A DNA stretch of 37,146 nt from Halanaerobiales bacterium. Its GTDB lineage: Bacteria > Bacillota > Halanaerobiia > Halanaerobiales > DTU029. Location: contig JANWJZ010000039.1 of NCBI GenBank assembly GCA_025451675.1, positions 1-37,146 of the forward strand. The letters are read 5' to 3'. The position numbers were made by a program, and so were the translations under genes. Of this stretch, positions 23,619 through 31,989 are shown piece by piece. The notes under the pieces are model-generated. The model was not told the DNA's origin. It was given only the letters and a program-made list of their open reading frames with translations, and ran no database searches. Each line of letters opens with the position of its first letter. Position 1 is the stretch's first letter.

Positions 23619-26102
23619 TTACCCTCTCCTGTAATCAGGCTGAATATTTACCCTCCGGAGCAGGTTGGCATTGGTTACAACAGTAATAGAACTGATGGCC
23701 ATGGCAATTTCCGCGATAACCGGGTGCAGCAGGCCCAATATTGCCAGGGGGATGGCAATTATATTATAAATAAAAGCCCAGAAAAGGTTCTGTTTTATCT
23801 TTCTGAAGGTAGCCCGGGATAGTTTTACCGCTGTAACCACTGCTGAGAGTTCTCCCCGCACCAGGGTTATATCTGAAGATTCAATGGCAATATCTGTCCC
23901 GGTACCTATGGCTATCCCCACGTCAGCCTGGGTTAAAGCCGGTGCATCGTTTATTCCATCTCCAACCATGGCAATCAAGCCAAACCTATCCTGTAATCTC
24001 TTGATTTCATCCACCTTGCCTTCCGGCAGGACCTCTGCCACTATGTGGTCAATGCCTACCTCTCTGGCAATGGCCCTCGCTGTCCTCTCATTATCGCCGG
24101 TAATCATGGCTGTCTCCAACCCTAATTGTTTCAATTCCCGGATAGCCTGGATAGAATCTCCCTTCAGGGCATCAGCCACAGCTATGATACCTGCAGGCTG
24201 GCCGTCTACAGCCACCAGCATGGCTGTTTTCGCTTCTTCTTCCAGCCGGGTCATTTCGTCCTTCAATTCCTCTATATCTATTCCGCCCTCTTCCAGCAGC
24301 CGGCGGCTTCCTACCAGTACCTCCCTGTCATTTATCCAGCCTTTAACCCCTTTTCCGGTCAGGGTAGCAAATTCCCTCAGTTCCTTTAACTCCAATCCTT
24401 TCTCCCTGGCCGCATTGACTATGGCCAGGCCCAGGGGATGTTCTGAACCGGCCTCCACACTGGCAGCTATCTGCAGCAATTCGTCTTCATTCCAGCCGTT
24501 CAGGGTTAAGAGATCAGTAACCTCCGGTTTTCCCCTGGTTATAGTACCGGTCTTATCAAAGACTATGGTATGGACATCCTTCATCAACTGGATAGCCTCA
24601 CCATTACGGATCAGGACACCGTTTTCCGCTCCAATGCCGCTGCCAACCATCAATGCAGTCGGTGTAGCCAGGCCGAGGGCACAGGGACAGGCAATTACCA
24701 GGACGGCTACTGTAGCAAAGATAGCCAGGGTAAAGGGGCTTAAGTCCGGGTTAACCCAGGGCAGGAAACCCTGGGCCCAGTAGGCGACATTCCGCAGCAA
24801 ATCCGGAAAGAGCAGCCAGCTGAAAAAGGTAATAAGGGCTATGATAATTACTGCCGGTACAAAGACTGCTGTAACCTGGTCGGCAAATTCCTGGATGGGT
24901 ACCTTGCTCCCCTGGGCCTCTTCCACCATCCTGATGACCTGGGCCAGGAAGGTATCTTTTCCTACCTTTGTTGCCCTGACCTTGACCAGGCCATTCAGAT
25001 TGACCGTTGCCCCAATGAGCTGGTCCCCCGGAACCCTCTCCACCGGCATTGACTCACCGGTAGCCATGGATTCATCAACAGTAGTATGCCCTTCAATTAT
25101 CTCTCCATCTGTAGGTATTTTCTCTCCCGGCCTGACCACCATTATATCTCCCGGTTTCACCTCTTCGATGGGGACTTCCCTTTCCACTCCATCAACTAAT
25201 AATGTGGCTGTTCTGGCTCCCAGCTCCAGCAATTTCTTGATGGCCTGGGAAGCCCTTCCCTTGGCCCTTTCTTCTATATATCTGCCGGTCAGATGGAAAG
25301 CCATGATCATGGCTGATACACCAGCATAATTGGCAATGGGCATAAACAACCCTGCCGGGCCGGTCAGAAAGGCAGCCCCTGTACCCATGGCTATAAGGAC
25401 ATCCATATTGGCACTACCATGCCTCACTGCCCTGTAGGCACTGACAAAGGTCTTTCTCCCAAAGATGAAGAGGGGCGGTATGGCCAGTAAAATCATACCC
25501 AGGTTAAAAATAGCCATATTGGGCCAGACTATGCCAAAGACCATCTCCGGTATCATCCAGAGAATAATGGGCAGGGTAAAGGCCCAGGTACCCCACATCT
25601 TCTTTCTGGCCTCTTCCATCTTCTTTAAATCAGCATCCTCTTCCTCCCTGGCCTCTTCATCACCCTCAAAGCTGAGTACTTCATAGCCAGTATTTTTGAC
25701 TATTTCAATAAAGTCCTCTCTTGATATTTTGTCGGGATTATATTCAACTGTAGCCTTTTCTGTAGCGATATTCACATTGGCCTCATAGACCCCTTCCATC
25801 TTCTTCAGGGCCCGTTCCACAGCTGCAGAACAGCTGGCGCAGGTCATCCCGCCGATATTCATGGTCAGCTTATCCCTTTTATCTATGACGTCATAGCCAG
25901 CTGCCCTCACAATCTCTGCCAGTTTTACCTCGTCAATGAGCTCAGGATCAAAATCTACATAAGCCTTACCGGTAGCAAAATTAACCTGGGCCTCCTCTAC
26001 CCCTTCTGCTTTATTTAAGGCCCTCTCCACTGCAGCTGAACAACTGGCACAACTCATTCCCTCTATTTCTAAAATCGCCTTTTTTATAGTCTTAGCCGAC
26101 AA
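23619..26102 (-). CDS. copA: Copper-exporting P-type ATPase CopA
   Basis: P1B-type ATPase that pumps Cu(I) out of the cytoplasm. Two N-terminal metal-binding domains each have GMxCASC (about residues 15-20 and 83-88 from the chosen start). Membrane helices follow, with the CPC metal site in [22 protein letters not shown]. The phosphorylation motif [16 protein letters not shown], the SEHPLG pair and the [10 protein letters not shown] hinge are all present, so the enzyme looks complete at about 828 residues. The frame extends to an ATG at 26141, which lacks a ribosome site. The TTG at 26100-26102 has GGAGG 8 nt upstream and is the more likely start. It lies between csoR and copZ and is likely derepressed by copper. 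Confidence 0.95.
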   Translation of the reverse strand: MSAKTIKKAILEIEGMSCASCSAAVERALNKAEGVEEAQVNFATGKAYVDFDPELIDEVKLAEIVRAAGYDVIDKRDKLTMNIGGMTCASCSAAVERALKKMEGVYEANVNIATEKATVEYNPDKISREDFIEIVKNTGYEVLSFEGDEEAREEEDADLKKMEEARKKMWGTWAFTLPIILWMIPEMVFGIVWPNMAIFNLGMILLAIPPLFIFGRKTFVSAYRAVRHGSANMDVLIAMGTGAAFLTGPAGLFMPIANYAGVSAMIMAFHLTGRYIEERAKGRASQAIKKLLELGARTATLLVDGVEREVPIEEVKPGDIMVVRPGEKIPTDGEIIEGHTTVDESMATGESMPVERVPGDQLIGATVNLNGLVKVRATKVGKDTFLAQVIRMVEEAQGSKVPIQEFADQVTAVFVPAVIIIALITFFSWLLFPDLLRNVAYWAQGFLPWVNPDLSPFTLAIFATVAVLVIACPCALGLATPTALMVGSGIGAENGVLIRNGEAIQLMKDVHTIVFDKTGTITRGKPEVTDLLTLNGWNEDELLQIAASVEAGSEHPLGLAIVNAAREKGLELKELREFATLTGKGVKGWINDREVLVGSRRLLEEGGIDIEELKDEMTRLEEEAKTAMLVAVDGQPAGIIAVADALKGDSIQAIRELKQLGLETAMITGDNERTARAIAREVGIDHIVAEVLPEGKVDEIKRLQDRFGLIAMVGDGINDAPALTQADVGIAIGTGTDIAIESSDITLVRGELSAVVTAVKLSRATFRKIKQNLFWAFIYNIIAIPLAILGLLHPVIAEIAMAISSITVVTNANLLRRVNIQPDYRRG

Positions 26103-26149
26103 ATCATTCACCTCCGGAAATATAAACTTATACCCCTCCATAAACCCGG

Positions 26150-26425
26150 CTATTCAGTAAACCTGGTCAGTACCTCCATCAGTTCATCAATCATGGCATC
26201 TCCCTCATCATTCCTGATGGCCCGCTGTACACAACCATGGATATGTTTATCCAGTATTATCAGGCCTACCTTTTTCAAGGCACCCCTGACAGCACTGACC
26301 TGGGTAAGGATATCAACACAATATTTGTCTTCTTCAATCATTTTCTGAATTCCCCGTACCTGTCCTTCGATGCGTTTCAATCTCATCTCCAGGTCTTTTT
26401 TTTCTTCTGTATTTAATGAATTCAT
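26150..26425 (-). CDS. csoR: Copper-sensing repressor CsoR
   Basis: Tetrameric helical repressor of the CsoR/RcnR family that leaves its operator on binding Cu(I). The roughly 91 residues show [43 protein letters not shown], then [12 protein letters not shown]. The C-H-C ligand set is the Cys in YCVDIL, the His of the HIHGC group and its Cys, as in copper-sensing members. ATG at 26423-26425 follows AGGTGGTGA; the frame extends one TTG codon further. It is the first gene of the copper operon and probably represses its own promoter through the inverted repeat at 26478-26494. Confidence 0.94.
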   Translation of the reverse strand: MNSLNTEEKKDLEMRLKRIEGQVRGIQKMIEEDKYCVDILTQVSAVRGALKKVGLIILDKHIHGCVQRAIRNDEGDAMIDELMEVLTRFTE

Positions 26426-26469
26426 CAAATCACCACCTGTGAGTCAATAAATATTTACTATGCTATAAC

Positions 26470-26494
26470 AGTATACCATACCCCGCCAGGGTAT
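26470..26494 (-). promoter_or_regulatory. CsoR-type operator and -10 box of the copper operon
   Basis: An inverted repeat ATACCC-CGCCA-GGGTAT (26478-26494), typical of CsoR operators, lies next to the -10 box TATACT (minus strand, 26470-26475). The repeat fills the spacer between -10 and any -35, so repressor binding would block RNA polymerase. Confidence 0.8.
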
Positions 26495-26601
26495 ATTGTT
26501 TTCTTTATAGTAACACCTATTGACTCCTCCTGTCAAGTACTGATCCTTTTTAATTCTTTTTTTAAATCTTTTTATTAAATTATTATAGCCATATATCCTG
26601 T

Positions 26602-26631
26602 AAAATAAAAAGAGGGCATAAAAACGCCCTC
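26602..26631 (-). terminator. Terminator after the DUF624 gene
   Basis: Stem GAGGGC (26612-26617) with GCCCTC (26626-26631), 8-nt loop, followed by a T-rich run on the minus strand (26602-26611). It lies 24 nt past the stop at 26655. Confidence 0.7.
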
Positions 26632-26654
26632 AAAATACCCTCTTTCAATAATCA

Positions 26655-27308
26655 CTATTCTTCTATTGTCTCCTCTTCCTCCGCATAATCATCTGGTCCC
26701 TCTTCCCTGACATATAGCAGAAACTTATCTTTAACAAAATAGCTGACCCAGAAAGCGTAAACTGCTGCCATAAATAATGCTATAATTAATATCAAATTAA
26801 AGCGCCAACTTAGCAGATAATAAATACCGGGAAAAAACATCAGGCAGAAAAAGGTAGCCAGGAGATGACGGTTTCCTATAAATAGCGCCATTTTAAAGGC
26901 ATGGATAATGGTCATATGATATCTGGATAAAAGGGGAAAAATATAAATCCCCACCACAACTATTTCAAATAAAATCAGATATTGCATGTAGTACAAAAAA
27001 TTACCCATGCCAAGGGGCTTTATGGCCAGTAAATTGGTAATAACCAGATAGAACATCAAGACAAGGATGAGCCAGATTATAGTGGCCTGCCGGAAATTCT
27101 CCTTGAAACTCTTCCAGAAATCAGCCCCTATGCGGTATTCCTCTTTTCTCATAATTTTCCCCGTTACATAAAACAGGGCAGTAGTTGAAGCACCAATAGT
27201 AATCAGGGGAATACTGAAAACAACCCAGAGAAAATTAAGGGCCAGCAGATTATAAATGGTAAGGGCCACCCTGTAGGCCGGGCCATCTGTCCTGAATATA
27301 TTAAACAT
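26655..27308 (-). CDS. YesL/DUF624 family membrane protein
   Basis: Integral membrane protein of 217 residues with about five hydrophobic segments: TIYNLLALNFLWVVFSIPLITIGASTTALFYVTGKIMR at the N-terminus, and FWKSFKENFRQATIIWLILVLMFYLV, matching the YesL/DUF624 family. These are found next to carbohydrate transport and utilisation genes and sometimes accompany ABC sugar permeases; the function is unproven. The C-terminus is acidic (DDYAEEEETIEE). Not obviously part of an operon; the flanking genes are the copper operon and the ABC/GTPase cassette. The ribosome site is weak (GGTGGTTGC). Confidence 0.8.
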   Translation of the reverse strand: MFNIFRTDGPAYRVALTIYNLLALNFLWVVFSIPLITIGASTTALFYVTGKIMRKEEYRIGADFWKSFKENFRQATIIWLILVLMFYLVITNLLAIKPLGMGNFLYYMQYLILFEIVVVGIYIFPLLSRYHMTIIHAFKMALFIGNRHLLATFFCLMFFPGIYYLLSWRFNLILIIALFMAAVYAFWVSYFVKDKFLLYVREEGPDDYAEEEETIEE

Positions 27309-27472
27309 TTTGCAACCACCACTCTTTACTACTTATATATTGCTGCTTAACGGGTTTTTTATTCTTTCTTTTCACCCATGGTTAATTTGCAGGCATAATA
27401 TATTAATTCTATATTAACCTTCATTTCCCTTGTTGCAAATAAGTTTTTTTCAGGATTTTAAGCAGAATATGT

Positions 27473-28510
27473 CTATAAACAACTAAATTGCCTTACTGGC
27501 ATTTTCCCGGAGTCCAGTTGCTTACCGTAACGGAGGGCATTCCTCATCATATTCAACCTTTCATCCATCAACTGTAGCTCCTTCAAGATCTCTTTCTCTT
27601 CCGCACTGGTCTCCAGTACATTGATAATTCCGCCATTATTGATAACAATTCTCCTATCTGCCATCAAAGCCAGAATAGGATCATGAGTAGCCATCAGGAC
27701 TATCTTTTCCTCCCCCACCAGGAGTTTCAGTGCTTTTTCCCGGTCTATCCCGGCATTCTCAATCTCGTCGATGAGGATTATGGGGGATGAACTCAGTATG
27801 GCTGTATCAGCAATCATCAGGGCCCGGGACTGCCCCCCGCTCAGACTGGTAACAGGTGTATTCCTGGAGAATTTCTCTCCAGCCAGTTCATTGGCCTGGA
27901 CGATAATCCTCTCCACCAGTTCCTTTTCATTCTCGACCAGACGGCTTTCGGCATGGAGATAAAGGAATTCCTCAACAGTCAGGTCCATAACAAAATTCAT
28001 ATTCTGGGAGAGCTGGGCCACCAGTTTCCTGGTCCCTGATAACCTCCATTTCTTATCTCCCTTCTTCTCATTAATCAAAACTATCCTTCCTGTCGGTGTA
28101 TCTGCATCGGCCACCCATTCTATATCAGCCAGCAGCCTGCTCTTACCTGAACCGGTGGGGCCGACGATAGAGACAATCTCACCCTTCCTGATAGTAATCT
28201 TTTCATAGTTTTCCCTATTACTATCCTTGTCCCGGCCGGGCAAGAGCGTAAGGCTCTCTACCTCCTCCTTTCCCTCACCCAGGAATTCCTGCATATTGCT
28301 GATAAAAAGGCTTAATTGTTCCAGGAATTCTTCTGCACTTAAGACCAGGTCTTCCCTCTCATCCATGGAAAGCTTCCTGTGCCTTTCTCTTATTGTCAAT
28401 TCGGGCATATCCAGGGGAAATTGTTGTTCTCTGAAAAATGACTCTGTATAGGGATAGGCCTCCAGTATTTCCTTTATTGATAAAGCTGCCAGTTCTTTTT
28501 TATTAATCAT
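27473..28510 (-). CDS. Soluble ABC-type ATPase with DUF1858-like head, no permease partner
   Basis: A 345-residue cytoplasmic ATPase. The first 60 residues (SIKEILEAYPYTESFFREQQFPLD and on) resemble the DUF1858/DUF542 small helical module. The ABC core has Walker A GPTGSGKS (residues 120-127 counting from an upstream start), Q-loop near QLSQNMNF, signature LSGGQSRA, Walker B IILIDEIENAG and H-loop ATHD. It ends with a Cys two residues from the C-terminus (FSCL). No membrane segment and no permease gene are nearby. It starts inside the end of the GTPase gene (overlap at GATGGAAATGATTAA), so expression is coupled. The ATG at 28508-28510 is preferred; an upstream GTG/ATG pair is in frame. Known relatives in mobile or transport operons differ; I do not recognise a named family. 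Confidence 0.8.
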   Translation of the reverse strand: MINKKELAALSIKEILEAYPYTESFFREQQFPLDMPELTIRERHRKLSMDEREDLVLSAEEFLEQLSLFISNMQEFLGEGKEEVESLTLLPGRDKDSNRENYEKITIRKGEIVSIVGPTGSGKSRLLADIEWVADADTPTGRIVLINEKKGDKKWRLSGTRKLVAQLSQNMNFVMDLTVEEFLYLHAESRLVENEKELVERIIVQANELAGEKFSRNTPVTSLSGGQSRALMIADTAILSSSPIILIDEIENAGIDREKALKLLVGEEKIVLMATHDPILALMADRRIVINNGGIINVLETSAEEKEILKELQLMDERLNMMRNALRYGKQLDSGKMPVRQFSCL

Positions 28511-29204
28511 TTCCATCACCCAGATTGATTTTCTTTACATTACCTAATTGATATTCTTCACCAATTACTGTTTCTCCCAGGCAATAGGAACACATGGCTG
28601 AAGGCGTGGAGAATCTCAGCCTTTTACCCCTTACGGTCTCGATATCTGTCTCCTCATCATAGAGTAGTGTGGAGAATTCATAGGCCCCCTGGCCTGTCAA
28701 ACCATTGATATGCATGACCATGGCTTCAGGGTTTACTGCACTGACCCGGGCAGCAAAGACCTCCCTCTCTGCCTGGGATACTATATCTCCCTTAGTGATT
28801 ACTACGATGTCCGCTGTCTTTAACATAGGGCCGATTTTACGTGGTGTATTTATGCCGCTGAGGTTATCGATGACACAGACAGCCTTTATATCCCTTATAT
28901 AGGGGGAACAGCGGTTACAGAGGCCGGCACTTTCTGTTATCAGCATATCCAGGCCTAACTTCCTCCCCCACTGGACAACCTCTTCTATATTGCTGACAAA
29001 GAAATGGTCAGGACAGAGGGAACCGGATAGTCCTTTAATGACGGGTATATTTTCCCTGGCATATAATTTATCGTCATCTGTATAAAGACAGTCGAATTTC
29101 ACCACACCGGTTTTTATACCCCTTTCTTCCAGAGCCTTGATGGTCTTTAAAATAACTGAAGTTTTTCCGGAAGAAGGTGGTCCAGAAACTGTTACCAGAT
29201 TCAT
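28503..29204 (-). CDS. HypB/UreG-like SIMIBI GTPase with three cysteine clusters
   Basis: A 233-residue cytoplasmic GTPase of the G3E/SIMIBI type, the class of HypB, UreG and CobW, which load metal into enzymes. P-loop VSGPPSSGKTS (residues 6-16), a KFDCLY region with C39 where HypB has its metal-linked segment, LITESAGLCNRCSPY with C96 and C99 at the position of the HypB NVGNLVCP motif, and TKGD (137-140) as guanine specificity motif. A further pair C205/C208 is at the C-terminus (SAMCSYCLGET). The pattern suggests Zn, Ni or Fe binding. It lies 2 nt after the upstream solute-binding-like gene and overlaps the ABC gene. It is not HypB or UreG itself: no His-rich tail and several motifs differ. 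Confidence 0.78.
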   Translation of the reverse strand: MNLVTVSGPPSSGKTSVILKTIKALEERGIKTGVVKFDCLYTDDDKLYARENIPVIKGLSGSLCPDHFFVSNIEEVVQWGRKLGLDMLITESAGLCNRCSPYIRDIKAVCVIDNLSGINTPRKIGPMLKTADIVVITKGDIVSQAEREVFAARVSAVNPEAMVMHINGLTGQGAYEFSTLLYDEETDIETVRGKRLRFSTPSAMCSYCLGETVIGEEYQLGNVKKINLGDGND

Positions 29205-29206
29205 TC

Positions 29207-30415
29207 CTATTCCTCCCTTATACTATTATTGAACTTATCAATCAGTTTTTCAAGTAATTTACCCGGATCTTCCTTACGCAGGAATTCCCAACCGGGCCAC
29301 ATGAATTTTACTCCCTCAGGCAGGCGGTTATCTATATCCGGCCGGACACTGGGGAAAAGGCCCTGATGGGCAAAGATTTCTCCAGTCTCCCTGGAGGCAA
29401 AGAAATCTACCAGGGGCTGGATTTCCGGAAAACTATCCTTTTTGGCCAACATGAATATGGGGCTGATTATCGCTCCATCAGCAGGCCAGACAAACTCAAA
29501 ATGGGGGAATCTCCTGGCCATCCTGGTAAAGAAGTAGGGCATTACTGTCACTGCTGCTTCTCCGGATTTTTTCCTGCCCCCCTCTTTAATCATCTGGGCC
29601 GGGTGCTGGGCCTTCAGCATGGACCTGCCCAGCCTCTCTATCCCCTCTTCACCATATTTTTTATAGAGGTTTAATAAGATAGCATTAAAGAGGTCGAAAT
29701 CACTGACCGGCAGGCTGACATCACCAATAAAATCATCTGAGAGTATATCCTCCCAGCTTTGCGGAATACTGCGGCCATCCAGCTCATCTTTATTGACTAA
29801 AAACACTGCTGGTACAACAGCCAGGATAGAATAATCTCCCTCCGGATCCAGCAGATCAATCCCCTGTTCTGCAAAAACCCTATTTAAGCTCTTGATACCT
29901 GTATTATCTTTAAATAAACCCTGCCGGCGGTAACGTTCCATCAGCCTCCAGTCAAAGAAGAGATCAAATCCGGCAGAGATGAAGATGTCAGCCAGTTCCT
30001 CACCTTCTGCCCCTTCTGCAAACCTTTCCTCCAGCCAGTCCACTCCCTGGGAGGCAGCCTTCAGATTAAGGATAACAGGGTTATCCATCCTGGAGATGAA
30101 GCTGTCCAGTTCTTCCTGCAATGGAATCCGGACAGGACAGGGTACCAGGCCCTCAACCCTGATCTCCTTATTTGCCTCACTTCCTGCTCCGTAACTCTTA
30201 TCCAGTTCAGCCACCATCTCTTTTACCAGTCCATCAAGATTTAAACCCTTCATTCTTACCGCATTTTTCAGGGAAATCATCCCCCCCATCATCTTACGTT
30301 TCTTCTCATCCTGCAGAGGGGTAAATCCCTTACTGACCAGGAAGGGAATCAATTCGGGATATCTATCTGTAATAGTTAAAATGGTCTCCTCCGGACTGAA
30401 ATACCTGTTTTCCAT
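29207..30415 (-). CDS. Cytoplasmic solute-binding-like protein with DUF1858-like head
   Basis: About 402 residues. The N-terminal 70 (EETILTITDRYPELIPFLVSKGFTPL.. MISLKNAVRMKGLNLDGLVKEMV) resemble DUF1858. The rest resembles an extracellular solute-binding protein of the iron or spermidine type: VILNLKAASQGVDWLEERF, SIPQSWEDILSDDFIGDVSLPVSDFDLFNAILLNLYKKYGEEGIERL, VTVMPYFFTRMARRFPHFEFVWPADGAIISPIFMLAKK. There is no signal peptide or lipobox, so it should stay in the cytoplasm, an odd place for such a fold. A conserved-looking Cys-Pro occurs in GLVPCPVRIPL near residue 97. Translation probably begins at ATG 30413-30415; an in-frame TTG 12 nt upstream lies within the AAGGAG site. First gene of the cassette. 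Confidence 0.8.
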   Translation of the reverse strand: MENRYFSPEETILTITDRYPELIPFLVSKGFTPLQDEKKRKMMGGMISLKNAVRMKGLNLDGLVKEMVAELDKSYGAGSEANKEIRVEGLVPCPVRIPLQEELDSFISRMDNPVILNLKAASQGVDWLEERFAEGAEGEELADIFISAGFDLFFDWRLMERYRRQGLFKDNTGIKSLNRVFAEQGIDLLDPEGDYSILAVVPAVFLVNKDELDGRSIPQSWEDILSDDFIGDVSLPVSDFDLFNAILLNLYKKYGEEGIERLGRSMLKAQHPAQMIKEGGRKKSGEAAVTVMPYFFTRMARRFPHFEFVWPADGAIISPIFMLAKKDSFPEIQPLVDFFASRETGEIFAHQGLFPSVRPDIDNRLPEGVKFMWPGWEFLRKEDPGKLLEKLIDKFNNSIREE

Positions 30416-30436
30416 ATATAAAATCAACTCCTTTTT

Positions 30437-30458
30437 ATTTTATCTTAATTTTATCTTA
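30437..30458. repeat. Two tandem 11-bp units before the cassette
   Basis: Two perfect adjacent copies of ATTTTATCTTA, one helical turn each, lie 22 nt upstream of the solute-binding-like gene start. They may be part of the promoter region or a direct-repeat operator. Confidence 0.45.
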
Positions 30459-30537
30459 ATTTAATAAAGTTCTTCTGAATTTACACCTATATAAAGAGTA
30501 ACATCTCTCCAGCAGAAAAACCATGATAAATATCACA

Positions 30538-30582
30538 GAAAATAAAACCCTGTAGAAATTCCTTTTGAATCTCTACAGGGTT
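30538..30582 (-). terminator. Terminator of the NAPRT/hydantoinase/deacetylase operon
   Basis: Perfect 11-bp stem AACCCTGTAGA (30546-30556) with TCTACAGGGTT (30572-30582), loop 15 nt, followed on the minus strand by TTATTTTC. It lies 43 nt past the stop at 30625. Confidence 0.85.
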
Positions 30583-30624
30583 AATAAACAATAACCTGTA
30601 TTTAAGCAAACCCACATTTTCTGT

Positions 30625-31989
30625 TTAAAAAGGCCCTCTGGCTATATACTTATCTTTCTTTAAATCCTGCAAATAGATATAATCATACCTTCCCCTATGG
30701 CTGGATAGCATCTCTTCAAATTCTTCTGTGGCTTCCCGGTGGCAATTATCACAGCTGAGGCGGGGAATGCTTACAGCATAAATCCTTGTCCTCCTGCCGG
30801 AATAACTCCTGACTGCTGTGGAATCGATGAGTATATACCCCGGGCAATCCGGACATACCCTTACCTTCTCCTGCTGGGTCTCACTGATACCATCTGTATC
30901 ATAATAGATATCCTTATCCCTGGTATAGAATTTATCCAGTTTACCGAAGACCTTCTCCAGGTCTATACTGTCTCTTTCTTCCCAGATCCTCTGTAACCAT
31001 TCTACCTTCCGCTGTATATCCTCTGTAATTGCCCTGTCCTGTTTAAGTTTCCCCGCATCATAATCAGGCTCCCGGACATAGCTGTAATCCAGGCCAGCCA
31101 TGGCCAGGATTATACCTACATTAACATAAGGCAAAGCGCTCTCTATGGAATAGCCTCCCTGCAGGATAGCAAGATCCGGATCCAGGAGGGCATTCATCCG
31201 GGCATAACCCTGGGCAGAAACCCGCATGTTTGTCAGGGGATCAGAGTAATGATTATCCTGACCGGCAGAATTTATCAATAAATCCGGTTTGAAATCCTCC
31301 AGTACCGGCAGGATAAATTCCTCAACAACATAGAGCAGGCCTTCATCAGTGGTCCCGGGCGGCAAAGGTACATTCAGGGTCCTGGCAAAGGCCCCCGGGC
31401 CGCCCAGTTCATGGAGAAAACCTGTACCTGGATAGAGGGTCCTGCCGTCCTGGTGTATGGAGATATTCAGGACATTAGGATCATGGTAGTAAATCTCCTG
31501 GGTACCATCGGCATGATGGGCATCTGTATCCACAAAGGCAATCTTTATATCCGGATATTTCTTCCTGATAGCCTCCACCATGACCGCCTCATTATTGATA
31601 TTACAGAAACCCCGGGCACCATGTACAACCCGGAAGGCATGGTGGCCGGGCGGCCGGACTATGGCAAAGGCCTTATCCACCTCTCCCTCCAGTACCAGTT
31701 CTGCTGCCCTGATGGCTCCACCGGCAGAAATGAGATGGGAAGTAGTACAGACTGCCTCCACATCAGGGACACAGATATTGGCCCTGAGGATATCCTCTGC
31801 AGTGGCAATCTCCGGTTTGTATTCTATAATTCCCTCTATATCCAGTAATCCTTCTTCAAAGACCTGATCCCTGGTATAGAGAAGCCGTTCCTGCCGCTCT
31901 GGATGGGTAGGGTCAATCTCCCAGTCAAAGGCAGGAAAGAAAATCAGGCCCAGCCTATTTCTGGCCTTTAACCTCTCTACCTTTCTCAT
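30625..31989 (-). CDS. Histone deacetylase family amidohydrolase with C-terminal zinc ribbon
   Basis: Zn-dependent deacetylase of the HDAC/AcuC/acetylpolyamine amidohydrolase superfamily, 454 residues. The core (1-300) keeps the catalytic set: RPPGHHA (112-118) with the active-site His pair, VDTDAHHADGTQEIYY with Zn ligands D156 and H158, SAGQDNHYSDPL with Zn ligand D245, and GGYS with the transition-state Tyr280. After about residue 330 there is an extra C-terminal part with two CxxC pairs, C379/C382 (VCPDCPGYIL) and C413/C416 (LSCDNCHREA), a rubredoxin-like or zinc-ribbon knuckle not present in ordinary HDACs. Its ATG overlaps the hydantoinase stop (ATGA). Substrate unknown; acetylated polyamines or small N-acyl compounds are possible. 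Confidence 0.88.
   Translation of the reverse strand: MRKVERLKARNRLGLIFFPAFDWEIDPTHPERQERLLYTRDQVFEEGLLDIEGIIEYKPEIATAEDILRANICVPDVEAVCTTSHLISAGGAIRAAELVLEGEVDKAFAIVRPPGHHAFRVVHGARGFCNINNEAVMVEAIRKKYPDIKIAFVDTDAHHADGTQEIYYHDPNVLNISIHQDGRTLYPGTGFLHELGGPGAFARTLNVPLPPGTTDEGLLYVVEEFILPVLEDFKPDLLINSAGQDNHYSDPLTNMRVSAQGYARMNALLDPDLAILQGGYSIESALPYVNVGIILAMAGLDYSYVREPDYDAGKLKQDRAITEDIQRKVEWLQRIWEERDSIDLEKVFGKLDKFYTRDKDIYYDTDGISETQQEKVRVCPDCPGYILIDSTAVRSYSGRRTRIYAVSIPRLSCDNCHREATEEFEEMLSSHRGRYDYIYLQDLKKDKYIARGPF

Noticed and set aside
23884-24783. A long open frame on the plus strand opposite copA
   Set aside because: It lies entirely inside the strongly supported copA coding sequence on the other strand, has no ribosome site, and its composition is that expected from an antisense shadow.
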